A stretch of DNA of 64,000 nucleotides from Acanthornis magna (GCA_036785705.1 JAWUZG010001054.1:62001-126000); one strand, 5' to 3'; counted from the stretch's first letter, positions 51,075-63,803 are shown. Numbers and translations: made by a program. Notes: a model not told the origin generated them from the letters alone.

Positions 51075-51093
51075 TGGTGTCAGAAGTGGGATT
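51075..51093 (+). other. Retroviral primer binding site, tRNA-Leu type
   Basis: TGGTGTCAGAAGTGGGATT matches, with one change, the complement of the 3' end of a vertebrate tRNA-Leu(CAG) including its CCA tail. This is the primer class that gives ERVL elements their name. It lies four bases after a CA dinucleotide, the normal spacing for LTR and primer site. It marks the start of an internal region that has been mostly lost. Confidence 0.72.
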
Positions 51094-51749
51094 GGACCAA
51101 GACAGCCAACCAAAGAGCAGAGCATAACAGAAAATTAAATCCCCTAAACAAGAATAAAAAAAACCCAAAATGTGCCAGCTTAAATGATCAGTGTTATTCA
51201 CAGGCTAATATTTATGGTGGTGATTATCAAACCAAGAGGAAAGGCAGGGGGCGGTCCTTCACTGGTTCCTTAAGGAATATTTTCACTTTGCAGACATAAG
51301 CCTGTCACAACCTAAGACGGGGCTTGGAATCAGGCACATTTAGGAGCTGCCTGTTGTACTGCACTTATGGATGTCATTTGCTGCGCTGGAGGAGCTGCAG
51401 GGTGAATGCTGGTGAATACTGTGTGGTGGATACTGTTTCAGGCTCACCATTCTGTATATCTGCACACAAGATCTGCACAGGAAATTCAGAGGTACCAGAT
51501 GATACCCAAAAAAGTTCATCATCATGATTACAATGACCTGGCTAGTGCAAGATTGTTCTCCTGAACACAGCCTGGCATTCAGAGCTGCCCAATGCATAAT
51601 ACAACGGAGGAAAAGAAGGAAAGTTCTAATGAAGTATGGCAGGCACAATGTTGAAAATTAGACAGTCCCTTAAACATGGGATAAGAATATCTTAATTTTT
51701 TAAAAATTAAGTTGACACTTTTACCTCTAAAGCTTTCTAGATGTCAGCC
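51094..51749 (+). other. Possible decayed ERV leader/internal sequence
   Basis: About 650 bases follow the primer site. No gag-like reading frame or zinc-knuckle motif is visible, and frames are below 105 codons. It may be a degenerate leader with a truncated internal region, or unrelated DNA. Confidence 0.35.
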
Positions 51750-52112
51750 TGTGTTGTGGTATCTGAAACTTTCTCGGAGGAACCAAGAGGTCAAAAAGCA
51801 GCAACACGCTGGTAAGTCAACCCTGAGGTATGAAATAACCTCTGAGGTTGGTTGGGTGGTCTCTTCCTAGTTATGCTAATCCTCCTATGCTGATTGGTTG
51901 TTGTTGTATCACTGACTTCGCCCTCCCTTTCCTCCCCATTGGATTATTGTTTTACTTCCCCGCCTTCTCCCCAACCCTACTGGCCTTTGACCCCTATATC
52001 CATGGTCACTAAGGGTGGTTCTGCCTCTTTTGCTGCTGCATCCCTTTGGGAATAAATCCTCTGAATCTCCACACGGTTGAGCCCTCTGAAGTTCTTTTGT
52101 CTCTGGTAAACA
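51750..52112 (+). mobile_element. Solo LTR of a second ERV family
   Basis: Starts TGTGTTGTGGTATCTGAAAC and ends near CTCTGGTAAACA. U3 carries a GATTGG inverted CCAAT box (51890s) and CCCTATATCC as a TATA-like box (about 51990). GGGAATAAATCC near 52050 is the poly(A) signal. The pattern fits a gamma-like (class I) or related LTR, clearly different from the ERVL-like family. No clean target-site duplication was seen and ends are approximate. Confidence 0.65.
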
Positions 52113-52589
52113 CATTGAGCTAAATCAAAGGCTCTGCAGTGTGTGTGTGACTGTGCAATACACCAGCACGGGTGATAGGAAAGGTCTGCTTGCACGTTGT
52201 TGAATGCATTGGCTGGAAGGATCTGTCCGGGAATAGAGACATTCTTGGAACATGCAGAGACCAAATCTCACCCCACCACCACCCAGCGTTAAGCCTGTGG
52301 CAGGATGCTCTGCCTAAGCCTGGATATTGCAGCTTGAAATTAAATCATATATTTATATGCTCTCAGTGATGAACTGAGCAAGGAGGGCCTGCTGTTCAGT
52401 GATGCATTGAGCAAGTAGGGTCTGCTTGTCAGTGAGAAGATTGAGCCAAGATGATCTGGTGGTTTTAGTGTTGAAGAATGCTGAGGCCTCCTTGACCAAC
52501 TGTCCTGTCCTGCTGTAAAAAGGGGGAGTTGGGAAGGATTCTCTTTAATAGATTTCTTGGACAAAAAATAAAGTGCAAACATGGCAATA
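52113..52589. other. Non-coding spacer with a 33-bp minisatellite
   Basis: Unassigned sequence between two LTRs. Its main feature is the tandem repeat at 52363-52495, listed separately. It could be internal ERV sequence, but no protein motif was recognised. Confidence 0.45.
52363..52495. repeat. 33-bp tandem repeat, three to four copies
   Basis: Units begin TCAGTGATGAACTGAGCAAG (52363), TCAGTGATGCATTGAGCAAG (52396) and TCAGTGAGAAGATTGAGCCA (52429), exactly 33 bases apart. A more diverged TTAGTGTTGAAGAATG copy follows at 52465. Divergence increases along the array. Confidence 0.88.
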
Positions 52590-53450
52590 TTGTGTCTGAG
52601 AACTGTTTATTGATAAAGAAGGGTAAGTGTTCCTACCAAAGAGGACAGAGAAAGGAATAAAGAGGGAAAAAGAGAGACCAAGAGAGAAAGAGAATACCAC
52701 AGATCGTTACCGCTGGACCCTGTGTGCCCTGTCAGCGAAAGCTCAGCGAATGGAGTGTGTGTGCTGCAAGCTGAGATGAGTTCGTGTGGCTCTTGTGAGC
52801 GGCTGGGCACAATTTCCAAGCAGCAGCAGCAGCTGCGTGTCCCTGCCGTGGGTGAAGAACAGCCTGCCGTGGCCACGGGCACGCTCGGGGAGCAGCTGCG
52901 GCTGGCAGGCTCGGGGCGCGGCTCTTGGCAGCGGCAGCGGCGGCTGCTCCGCCGGGGAAACAGCAGAGCACGAGGCTGTGGCGGCCACGGAGCTGCCTCG
53001 GGGAAACGGCAAAGCAGTGCAGGACAGGGGCGGACAGGGAACACAGCCCGGGAAGAAGCAGGACCACAGAAGAAAAAAAAAAAGTGAGGTGGGGGGAGGC
53101 CCAAGCTGATCCTCCAGGTGAGCCCCTGCTCCCTCCAAGAAACCCAAAGAAAATGGCCATGGTTGGGTCACAGTTCACTGCTTTTATGTGCTAGGGCTCC
53201 TCCTATAGCATTATTTCCCCTGTCATTTTTTCTCGATCATCTTGGGCTGCCCCACCAGCAAGAGTTTGGGGGGATCGCTTGCAGACTAATAGTGGAAGCT
53301 TTCTCTGCCCTGATTGGCTTCCAGATGAAGCCTCCCCAGGGACAGAACTCCCAGTATGTGTACCACCCCTAAAATAATTTTTCACCTCGTGTATAACATA
53401 TGTTGAAGCATAAAAAAAATCATATTGATGTCTCTTACCAGCTATCAGAC
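52590..53450 (-). mobile_element. GC-rich ERV LTR, minus strand
   Basis: The minus strand can be read as an LTR. It has a U3 with GCACATAAAAGCAGTG (TATA-like, about 53185) and a 250-base CpG-rich segment (about 52840-53060, with CGGGGCGCGG and GGCAGCGGCAGCGG). A T/C-rich R/U5 start follows, then CAATAAACAGTTCTCAGACAC as the poly(A) region near 52605-52620. The ends are uncertain; TGATAGCTGG at 53450 is a possible start. The retained CpG density suggests a fairly young copy. Overlapping frames in this GC-rich segment are not genes. Confidence 0.6.
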
Positions 53451-53950
53451 CCACTGCAAGGACATGCAGGGCCCTGATATGGAGAATCAGAACTGTTGAG
53501 CAGAAGAAACCAAAGAGCTGATTATATCTTTCTCAGAAAAAAAAAAAATTGCTGAGTAAGCCTGGTAACATGTAGTCTGAAAATATATATGACTGACAGT
53601 CAATAAATTAATGCTGTAAAACCCCAGTTCCACTTTTTCACAGTGAAAACTTCTAACATACCTCCCTAAGGTGTGCGAAAATCCTTCCCTTGAGTGCAGG
53701 CGCACCTCCTAGAGGCTAAGTGAAAGATTTGCCCATGGTAGTTGGTATGTGTGAGTAACATCAATCTCTATTCAGGAATTGGTTTTGCTAGCCTTAGTAC
53801 TTTAACAGTGCTTCAACAGTGCTTCAAAAATAGTGCACTATAGTAGTATAGTGCACTCACCTATATACTTACCTATACTGATTGGTAAGTAATTCTGATT
53901 AAAGATTTTTTTGGTCCAATCACTGCCATTATTGTAAGAGTTTTAAATAA

Positions 53951-53990
53951 ATTATATATATATATATATGTATATACCTATATATATTTA
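53951..53990. repeat. (TA)n microsatellite
   Basis: A run of TA dinucleotides interrupted by TGTATATACC. Confidence 0.92.
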
Positions 53991-56900
53991 TAATTTTTCG
54001 TCCTTAATCCTGTTGGACAAATGAGTACGAGGGTTGTATTACAGCTGTGTAATCATTCAGGCATAAAGCATTGACGAAGTCTGGGGCTAGGATTAGCTTG
54101 AGATGCACCTTGACTCTTCTCTGAGGAGTTTAGGTACCAAGGGGTTTCTTTCTGCTCTTCATGTCTCAATGAAAGGTCTTCTCTAGCAATCTTTGACTGA
54201 TGCTCCCATTCTGCTTGCACCACAGAGCTGTCCAAGTCTGACACTGGTTTTGCCTAATGTGGTACAAAATCTATTTGTCTCAGACCATTGCAGGATCCTA
54301 ATTCCAAAGCAGTCAAGTTAGTCAGCTGGGGAGTCTCACGCTTAATTGCAGGTCTGTAACACAGGAGTGATCCTAGACAAGCATTAACCGTTTGACTTTC
54401 TGACTACAAGAAAAGCCTTTCTGATTTTTTGGTAAGATCCTAAAGGTGTGAAAACCAGCACCTGACTACAGGCAGGTCACATACTAAAGCAAAAACTTCT
54501 TCTTCCCCATATTGATAAACATTCCTGTCACATACGTGTTTGCAATGTTGTCATCTGCCTAGACTGTCCACAGAAAATAAAACCATACGAAATAGAACCT
54601 GAACCTTCTGTAACCTGAGGTCATACAGTGCACTTAAATGACCTGTTCATCCAGTAAAAGATGGGAGATCTGAAATCTCGCTTACTCGTTGTGAGGAGGA
54701 TAACAAATATATCAGTAAAACACAAGAATTTATGGTTAAAAAACCACAGTGGTTAAAAATAATGCTCCACGTAGCAGTTACACTTGCAAATATTAGTACA
54801 GTAACAAGCTTTAGAGAGAAAAAGCTTGCAGAAACAGATAACTACAGTTAGTCTTACTTTCCTAAAGAGAAAAAGAGATTAGCTCTGTCCTTAAACAAGA
54901 GAAGAATTTTAGATTGTACCAAAGGGTTCTTTATACCATTGATCATTGAAGCTTGTTATATGTATGAGGGGGTGTCATATATTGCATATAGCAGTGGGAG
55001 GTGCTGAGGAGACCACAAAATCAGAGCAATGCATGTCCTGTCACTAGAAGGAACATGACTTGCATCCACATTCAGGATGTATGTCATCATTTGAATAATT
55101 ACAAGAAAAGGAATGATGAGAGTCTTAAATCTTAACCACTGAAATATTACTCTCTTTGAAGTACAAGCAGATAAGCCTGGCACACAGTATTTTCATTGGT
55201 GGGCAGCTGCTCTTACTAGTCAAAATGTAAGATAAAAAAAGTTAGTGCCTTTTTTTTACCTGCTCCTTGATAGGCACAATTTTACAACCATTTGTGTCTG
55301 AAGCTGTTAGAAATAAATCTGTAAGTATACAAGTGTACAGCTTATGGTTTTTTTTTTTTAAATTATCTCTCTGCTTAATTTTTAACAGGGTTAAACCTGT
55401 CTTGTTGCAGAGATGTCCTTACATTGCCCAGAGAAAGGCTAGTTATGCTGAAAGGGGAATACGGCCTGACAACTTCATTTATCCATAGCATTTAGACAGG
55501 TGATTTGGCAGACCAGAAGCTATTGCTGCTTCTCAAGCAGCTGCACTAGCAGGAGTATTGAGCTCCCTTGAGCTAGTTCTCAAAGCCAGTGGTGTGTTTG
55601 CATCACGGTTTACTTTTCATGTCTAGTGTGTACCAGGCCAAAAGGTTCCCTCATTTGCTGTCTCCTCTCATGCTTCCTATTCAAAAAGGATTCTAGTACC
55701 TCAGGAAGCTTGTGCCGCTCTTGCTGCCAACTGATGGACTTAGCTCTTGTCCCTCTAGATGTTTCCCATGTGCCAGTTGGATATACGTTTTCCACTTACC
55801 CGGGGACTGGTTTCCAAATCAAAAATTGTGCATTGTGCTAGAGCATGGTGTTAACATCAGGGCACTGCCTCTGGTGCTATGAACAGTCCTTTCTCTTCTC
55901 GTGTTTCTGCACTCCCAGTGATCCTGTCTTTTGCATGCCAAAGGCTGCTGGGACAGCAGATATCAGGGGAACCAAATGATAATATGGAACATTTGGAGAG
56001 AAGGATGATTTGGAATACAATTTATTTTTGGTCTTGACATTCATATAATAAAGACAAATTGCTCAAAGTGTTCAAGTACTTATTTAATACAGACATGTTT
56101 ACTTGTGTATAGTTTTCTTGAGAAGTAAACAACATAATGTGCCTCATTTGAGTCTGAGCTGTTAGGGTGATACGCTAAAACTGTGACACTCATACACAAT
56201 ACAGAAATCCCTACCAGAAGTGTGAGGATACTGTCCCTTACAAAACAGAAAATCTTAGGACATAACTACAAGGGTGAAACCACTGTGGAAAGATTTAGGA
56301 AGGACTCAGCTAAGACAGTAAGCATAAATTGAAGATGGTTGGTTAAGATGATTACATTATCTGCTTGCATACTCTGGGAGCAAATAAATGGACATCAGTT
56401 TGATTGCTGGATCTCTGAACCACTGATAAGTTGTTTAAGTATTAGGCTAAATAAATAGTAAGAATGTGTATTCCAGACTGTATGATTGTTCCTCAAAAGT
56501 AATGTGATACACTCAATTCAGGATTCCTTAAAGTCTCAAATTATTAAAATTATATGATAACTTATGGTTCTGAACTGGAAAGTTGTGTGTAGTGGAAGTT
56601 CAGATGGTTCTCTCTATATAGCTTGTGAAGCATCAAATATAAAGACTGATTAATTCTTGACATCACAGTCAGTAGAACCTGACTTAGTCCACTTGGAGAG
56701 ACAGATAATACTTGCTCAGTTTAAACTTCACACCCTAAGCTTTAAAAGGCAGAGAGCAGAACCCCTCTTGGTGTACCTGTGGTTACATTTGAGAGAGGAG
56801 GGGAATGAAGAGGTTGTAAAAAGTCTCAGGATAGATAAATTGACAGTATTTGAAAAAGAATAATGAATCATAGAAGCTACAAAATTGATAGCTTGCACAA

Positions 56901-59112
56901 GCTATTAGAACACATTGGTGCTTCTTATCCTCTTGGATTACTTCTTTGTCTCTTCAATTTTTGACCCATCAGGGCACAAGCTGATGAGCTGAAAACCATG
57001 AGAGTTTAAGAAGCAAAGAGAGCGCTGTTCCTGTTTGCATTGATTTGACGCCACCGAGAAAAGGAGAACTGTGTGAAATGCTGGTATAGACAATTAGAGA
57101 TAGCGTGGCTCAAGCAACAATTTTCAGTCTTTTTGGATAAATATAACCTTTGGCTAATGAATTATGAGAGTATGGATTTAACACCAGTGTCAATGAGCAA
57201 ACTCATGTTTCCTGTATTTTGGCAGGAGAAGCAACAGTACAACTTAAGAGTTTGGAATGGGTGTAAATATAAATATGAAAAAATATCTCTGTGAAACACA
57301 ACAAGAGAAGCAGAAATTAATACATATAGTTACGTATTTATATACTTCCAATACAGAGAGAGTGGAGTAGATATGTAAATTTAAAAAGACTGTGGTTTAT
57401 ACAGGTTTGAAAAATAGGTATTAAAGTAATTAAAAGAACTCGAGGTTATCCGAATGATGAATTCTGTTTTTCCATTCTGCATAATTTAAAAATTCTGTGT
57501 GCTTATACATAATTCTCTAATAAGAGGTGTTCATTTACTTTAAATACTGTCATGTATTCTTAATCGTCTCCCAATACATTTATGCACATTTGGGTCCAAA
57601 TAAATAGTAGTAAAATACAATCTTTTTAATATGTTTTTCAGCAAATGTCAAAGAACAAAATTAATATGACATCTCAGTAACTATGGAAAACAAGATGCTA
57701 TAAGGATAGAACAGAGGATGTATAGCTGTTTATTGATTTAACAAGAGTAGAAACATGATTTGGGTGTCTGTTGTACTGGTTTTTTTGCCTTGCAATGAAA
57801 TCTGTAAATTCACATGAAAAATATGACTGATACCAGAGGCATTTAAGTGTTGTAGCTCTATCTTTAGGTTTTATGTCACAGTTATTTTCTTATCTAAAAA
57901 CAACATAAAAATGTATAAAACGTTACCTATTTTATTTCAAAATTCACAAATGTATGAAGTAGCAATATTCTGCAGTGCATGTTATATGAAAAAAACTACT
58001 TTTAATTCCAGACCAAGAAGAACTGGGCATCCAACTTATCAGTGTGAAAAAGACTTTACACTTTTCAGTCAAACCGCTGATTAAGCTCTTAGTAAATTAT
58101 TCAACAGGACAAATTAAGGAAACAGATGTTAAAAAGACAAAATTACATTTAGGACACTATCTACTTTTAGCATACTACATTAGTAGTAGATTAAAAAACT
58201 TTACATACCTACAAGTAAATGGCAATTATAAACATACAATAGGTGTTTTTTTAGAATGTGGATTGATTGCACTAAGAAAATATATAGAAAATCTTTCTCT
58301 TAACGTGTCACAAGGTAGAGAAGGAATAGCCTCTGAAGAAGATCAAAAGAGGTGGGTTTAAAAATAGTGCAATTTATATTACTTAGTGGAATAAGAATAT
58401 CCTAAGCAAGCCAAGAAAAAGAATAATGTAAGGGAAGCTGAAAAAATAGAAGAATATTGTACAAATCAGAAAAAGCCACAAGATAAATAATTTCAGAATT
58501 TATCTAGCATACTAAAAAGAAATACATTGACATCATTCAGTGTAAATACTGGTAAATCACCTATAATATGTAGAAAGTAAACCCAAGAAAGAAATTAAAA
58601 CTGTAAAAAAGAAACAGAGCATCATGTCTTAACTCTTCAATCAATGCAACATTAACTTTCTGATTACTGAAAGCCAGATACTCTTGATTAAATTGGATTT
58701 TCTAATGAGCAGTGCCAAATCAGTAGAAATAGTGGAGTAATTCCAGGAGCCTTTAGAATGCATTCAGTTACTGAAATATGCAGTGTTTAAGAATTTGATT
58801 TACAAAACCTTGGCACCTTAAGGTCTGGTCACTTTAGAAAAATTTTAGACTGCAGATATTACTTAGAAAATATAGTATTTTAATTCTGATTGTTTAATAT
58901 AATGTTTTATTCAAATTGGGAACAGTTGGTGAATAAACCTAAGCATTTCTGAAAAATTACGAGAATGATCACCATTTTCAGTTTACGTATAGTCACATTT
59001 GCCAATTTCATATATAAATTGTCTTAATGGTTAGTGAACTGAAATAAAAATTCATTATGAGATGATACAACTATTTCATATCCTAAAACATATTTCTAAA
59101 AATAGGATTATA

Positions 59113-59161
59113 TTTCCTCAGTATAACTATAGATCACACATCTATAGTTAAACAGAGGAAA
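59113..59161. repeat. Imperfect inverted repeat, 22-base arms, 5-base loop
   Basis: The inner arms (TAACTATAGAT, 59124-59134, and its exact complement 59140-59150) pair perfectly around the loop CACAC. After a 4 x 4 internal mismatch (AGTA against AACA) the outer arms TTTCCTC and GAGGAAA pair again. It is too short for a normal microRNA precursor. It could be the remnant of a small palindromic transposon. Confidence 0.85.
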
Positions 59162-59984
59162 GAACTGGGTCTTATACTTTAACGTATAGAGATCTATATG
59201 TTCTTTCAGAATCAGTGAGGAGTTCTGGCCTTTTTCACCGTGCAGCTGAAGATATTTCTCAAATTGTCAATGACTTCAGCGATCTCTCTCTGCATTCAAT
59301 GCTACCAGACTTCTTAAGGATGACCCATGAGTCACTGTAGCCCTTGTTTTCACTCCAATTATTGTCAAGAAATGAGATTATAAAATATGCCAGTTCCTAT
59401 GTAAACCCGGAGGCATGAGTATAGGTTATGACATAATATAAATTTCTCCTTCAATTATTATCAGTACATTTGGTTCAGAATTTGCAAAGAATAAATATGA
59501 TTATATTTTAAAAATTCACAGCTTGTTAAGAAATTTCCATCAGAATATATAAAACCAATTTTTTAAAAAGTGAATTCTTTTTCTACCAGTGATTTAAGTG
59601 CCAGAAAAATTTTAAGAAATAATTATTTTAATAAAGGGGTTTTTTTGCTTTAATACTGAGAGAAGGAATGTGGGTTTTAGCTCATTGATGCTAAACAATA
59701 CAAGTAATCACCAAATAATTTAATTATCTTGTTTTGTTCTTTCTCTTTTTGAATATATCTTTAGCTGAATAGGTAGGGGTCTTTAAAAATGAAGAATAAG
59801 TGTACAGAGTCTTTTTAATGAGAATGTCCTTGTACCTTAGTGATTTCAAATATAACAGCTTCAACTTCACTTGTATAATTCTGATGCTTAGAATTTTCAT
59901 GTTTAAACACTTCTGCAGGTGTAAAGACAGAACATCCTGAATGATGAAAATTGGCAAAACTCAGCTGTGATGGATGTGTTCCTC

Positions 59985-60345
59985 CTGTTTGAACAAACTG
60001 GACTTTGGCGCAAACTGATGTTCAGCAGGTAGGACTAACCTAACTTAATCCCATCGTGGGTGGATGTCAGTGAGAACTCAGCACCGACTCCCCAAAGGCT
60101 GCTTTGGCTGGAGGCTGTGCTGATTACTGGCCAGAACTGCATGAACACAGCAGAAAATCTCACTACAGCTGCTGACTGTCACTTTAGACTATAAATATTT
60201 GCAGCCATCACGGTCCATTGAGCTGTCCCTCTGCAGCACCTGGCTGTGCCCTGGTGATCTTCACTCAGGCAGGGACACCTCTCAGGACTACCTCTCAAAG
60301 CTGAGAGCTCCCTGACCTGACACCAGACACCCATGAGCTGGTGTC
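59985..60345 (+). mobile_element. Possible LTR-like repeat
   Basis: A moderately GC-rich block in AT-rich DNA, with a TATA-like CTATAAATATTTGCAGCC near 60190 and a CCTGACCTGACACCAGACAC segment near its end. The composition change and promoter-like motif suggest an old LTR, but neither end nor a poly(A) signal can be fixed. Confidence 0.3.
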
Positions 60346-61520
60346 ATTATTTGTATGCATGTAACATTTGAGATGCATTTAGTTAGGTTTTCACAAAAAC
60401 TTAGTAGAAAATTGACCACTAATTCATGTGTATTTATTAAAAATTTTACATACTTTATTGATTAAAACTTGCTTAACTATCTGTTCAGATCTGAGTGAGC
60501 TCTGGGTACTTTACTGCAACTATAGCCCATACACCAAGACTATTGTCTCCTTCTCCCTGTTGTGACAATTCTAATAATTTCAACAAACTTTCCTGAAACT
60601 CCATTTTAAACATTGGCTATGATTCTTCAACAAGTCATGCCACAGTTACTGAAATATCCTTAAGCATTAATTAGGTACTTTATTAAGAAGGAAGGACTGA
60701 TAATTTTTTTTTCTATTCTATAGCTGTACATTTCCCAATAGAACAGTGTTTTTTTCCTAAATCTTGTCTTTAAGGACTACTTCGTTGATACTGCTACCAA
60801 TAACAACAGTAACAGTAATAATATGCAGATAGTAGTAATAAAGTTTATTTTTGCAAACACTTTCCTGTAACTCTCCATAAATATAAAGCATGACTCCTTT
60901 TTATTGTTTTATTAATATTCCTATATATAGAAGCATGTATGCTGACAGCGAAAACTGATACACAATGAAGAAATTTTTTTGCTGTTGTTGCTCTGAATTA
61001 GTTTTTTAAATAATTTCTTCAGGTATGACTCTGTGATAAGTGCTTTTCAAAGGTATTGACATAGTATCACCCAGTAATCCACAGGTTTATCATCGCATTC
61101 TGCAAAAAACTCACTTCAGTGATGTAGCAACAGTTTGAAGGTCATAATAATCTGTGAAGGTCAGTTTCCTGAGGCATGGTTCAAAGCTTTTGCTACACTC
61201 AGGTGTGAACTGGGTGTTTTGCTGAAGCCTACTTCAATCAAGAGCTAGCTTGTGAATAATCAAGAATGCTGCACAAATACTTCTAAGGTCCACTTTTCTA
61301 ATCCAAAGGTGTGATAGGATGCAGCCAACCATGGTAATTCAACTTGGAACAAGTTATTATCAGATAGAGAACATGTTGGTAGGCTGAAAGGTGCTGGAGA
61401 CTTTAAAGACTTCAAATGTTTTCTTGAATAGAATATGCACTTTTTTACTGTCTGTTTTCCCAAATGTGTCATTTATCTGCTGCAGCAGAGCCTTTTCTAT
61501 CCAAGGCAAGCAAATAAATT

Positions 61521-61560
61521 GGGGGGGATGGGGGAGAGGGAGAGAGAGGGGGAGGGGATG
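61521..61560 (+). repeat. G-rich purine tract with quadruplex potential
   Basis: Forty nearly pure purines with four or more runs of three to seven G, spaced by GAGA. The plus strand can form a G-quadruplex. Confidence 0.85.
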
Positions 61561-63500
61561 GAAACACCATCCTCTAGCAACTTCACTCTCTAAATTCTAT
61601 GATTCTCCAAACTTCTGTGACCATTTGAGTTCACAGCCTCTCATACAAGGCCCGTGCATGCAGATCTCTACCACAACATACCCTGTCCTTGGACTGATAT
61701 TTTAGCCCAAGAGAATGCAAGGGAGATCTCCTGAGCAAACAGTATCAATGAGCTCATTAGGACAGAGCCGGGAGCAATTAGGGATCAGTGGAAACATTTA
61801 TATTGAACTTCTTTTGTGTTGAAGTTAAGAGCCTTCATTTGTGCTTGAGAAGTTTCTTGTATCTGTTTTTATACCTGCTCTCAATTTCTCTGTCAAGACA
61901 GGATATTTCCCCATTTTATTAATCTTTCATCTTGTGTATTTCAAATATCTGAATTTAATAAGAATTTAGCCCTGCCTATGCATGTAATTCTATGTCTGCA
62001 TTTTCAACACTTAATACTACAAATGCATTTAAAAACCAGGCCTTTTTCAGTCAAATTGAAAAATTAAGCATGTCAATTAGATTTTTCAAGCAGTGTAGAT
62101 TCAAACAGGGCATATGTTTGTGCAGAATCAGAATTCACCTGTTCCACCTTCACTAGTGAATTGTGAAAGAATTCTTAATTTTCTACCTTTTCTTGGACAG
62201 AAGTAACACCAGCCCACTAAAGTCTCATAATACTCCTACATTTTCAGGTATGTTTCTTTAATAACTTTGCTGAATTATTTTTCTTTTTTTTCTTTTTTAA
62301 AATTTTTAGGTTTTTTTTTTTTTTTTTATAATTTGTGAGCTCTTATCAAGCACTTTAAGCAAGTTAGTTTCTCTGACAGAAGGGTTATGGTCAAAGAAAT
62401 AATGAAAACAGGAAGTAGATCTACTTTAAACTCAGATCCCCACCTACCAGATCTGACTGGTCACTGAGGATAAATTAGTCCATTAGTTTCCTACCTCTTT
62501 TATGTTTTTCTCAATGCAACTCTTCTACAATTAATGAAGAGGAATTTGTTGCTTTTATGTTCAGAACTTGTGTACAGGATGCTAATAGGCTGTCCCTTGT
62601 GCAGCTGTACCACCCCATCCTGGGTGAGACACTATGGCAGTAATGCAAAGGAGCTCAGGAGTTCAGCCCCTCAGTGAATTTCTCTCAAGCATTGATAACT
62701 GCTATTTCAGTAATCAGTAAAAAGCTAACCAGGTTTGCCAAGAGGACTAAATGCTGCTGCAGAAGGGTGATGGGCTGTGTGTCTGATCACAGACTCCATC
62801 CAGGCATCAGTACAGGACAGAGATTATCATTTATAAACAACTGTGACTTATAGTGGTGAAGTGCCAGTGTTAGGGAGGGCAACAAAAGCAATTTAATTTA
62901 TAACTGGATGATTATTTCTCTTATATTGTATCTGGTCTCAACACCCTAGGCTGAGCAAACTGTCCCTCCTCACCAAAATCTTTTTTTTTTTGCCAGTCAC
63001 AATGAGGACACTTGCATGGCATGCATTCCATTGCAAATAAGCTGCAATGTTTATAAGTAGCCATATGCTTCTTTCAACTACTCACGTAAATGATTTTTTT
63101 TGCAGCATGGCACATACAGCCCTGACTTTTTGTTTGCTGTTGTCCATTGTAACTTGCCTTTCTTGTGACAAAGAAATTTGTGGGAAGTCTGAAAACCATG
63201 CAAATAAATATTTTAACTTTTTTTTTTACACATTTTAAGTACTCCTGAAACCAAAATAGAATCATAACTGTGAAATTAAAGATCTTAACATTGTAAATTG
63301 TGGGGGCAGATTAAATCACTGGATGCTTTGCAGACACAGCAGATGATACTGTACAGTATAATACCCTTTAAACCATACCATTTAAAGATTTGCATTAAAT
63401 ACATGCCTGAGTTTATAATAATAATAATGTTAAATTTACTTTAATAGTAATTTATTTTACATTTCTGGCTTCTTTAATTTCTTCAGCTTTTCTTCACAGC

Positions 63501-63803
63501 TACCTGAAAGGAGGTTGTAGTGAGGTGGCTGTTGGTCTGTTCTGCCACATCTCAAGTGACCTGATGAGAGGAATGGCCTTAAGATGCATCAGGGGAGGTT
63601 CAGCTTAGATATTAGGAAGATATTTTTCACTGACAGAAGGATTAGGCATTGGAATAAATTACTCAGAGAGGTGGTGGAGTCATTATCTCTGGAAATGTTC
63701 AAGAGGCACCTGGATGTGGCAGATGGGGATATGGTTAGGGGTGATTATGTTGGTGCTGGGTTTAGGTGATCTTTAAGGTCTCCTCCAACCCTGATTCTGT
63801 GAA
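63501..63803 (+). mobile_element. CR1 LINE 3' fragment
   Basis: CTGAAAGGAGGTTGTAGTGAGG starts the CR1 ORF2 C-terminal region. It continues through GCATCAGGGGAGGTTCAGCT, GGCATTGGAATAAATTACTC, GAGGTGGTGGAGTCATTATC and TTTAAGGTCTCCTCCAACCC to GATTCTGTGA. It is well preserved and 5' truncated, and the encoded peptide frame is short and broken. Among the least diverged CR1 copies in the window. Confidence 0.92.

Larger units (their letters stand above)
53451..63500. other. AT-rich non-coding stretch
   Basis: No gene is supported over these 10 kb; open frames are at most 105 codons and lack motifs. Simple repeats and an imperfect hairpin are listed separately, with one possible LTR near 60 kb. T tracts occur near 55349-55361 and 62308-62329. 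Confidence 0.55.

Noticed and set aside
51075..51093. Possible tRNA-Leu gene fragment
   Set aside because: Only the complement of the tRNA 3' end is present, at the correct distance after an LTR-like CA end; no cloverleaf sequence follows.
52607..53194. Overlapping frames of 90-165 codons on both strands in a GC-rich block
   Set aside because: The block reads as an LTR on the minus strand; low-complexity A/P/R/S-rich translations in several frames are typical of GC-rich non-coding DNA.
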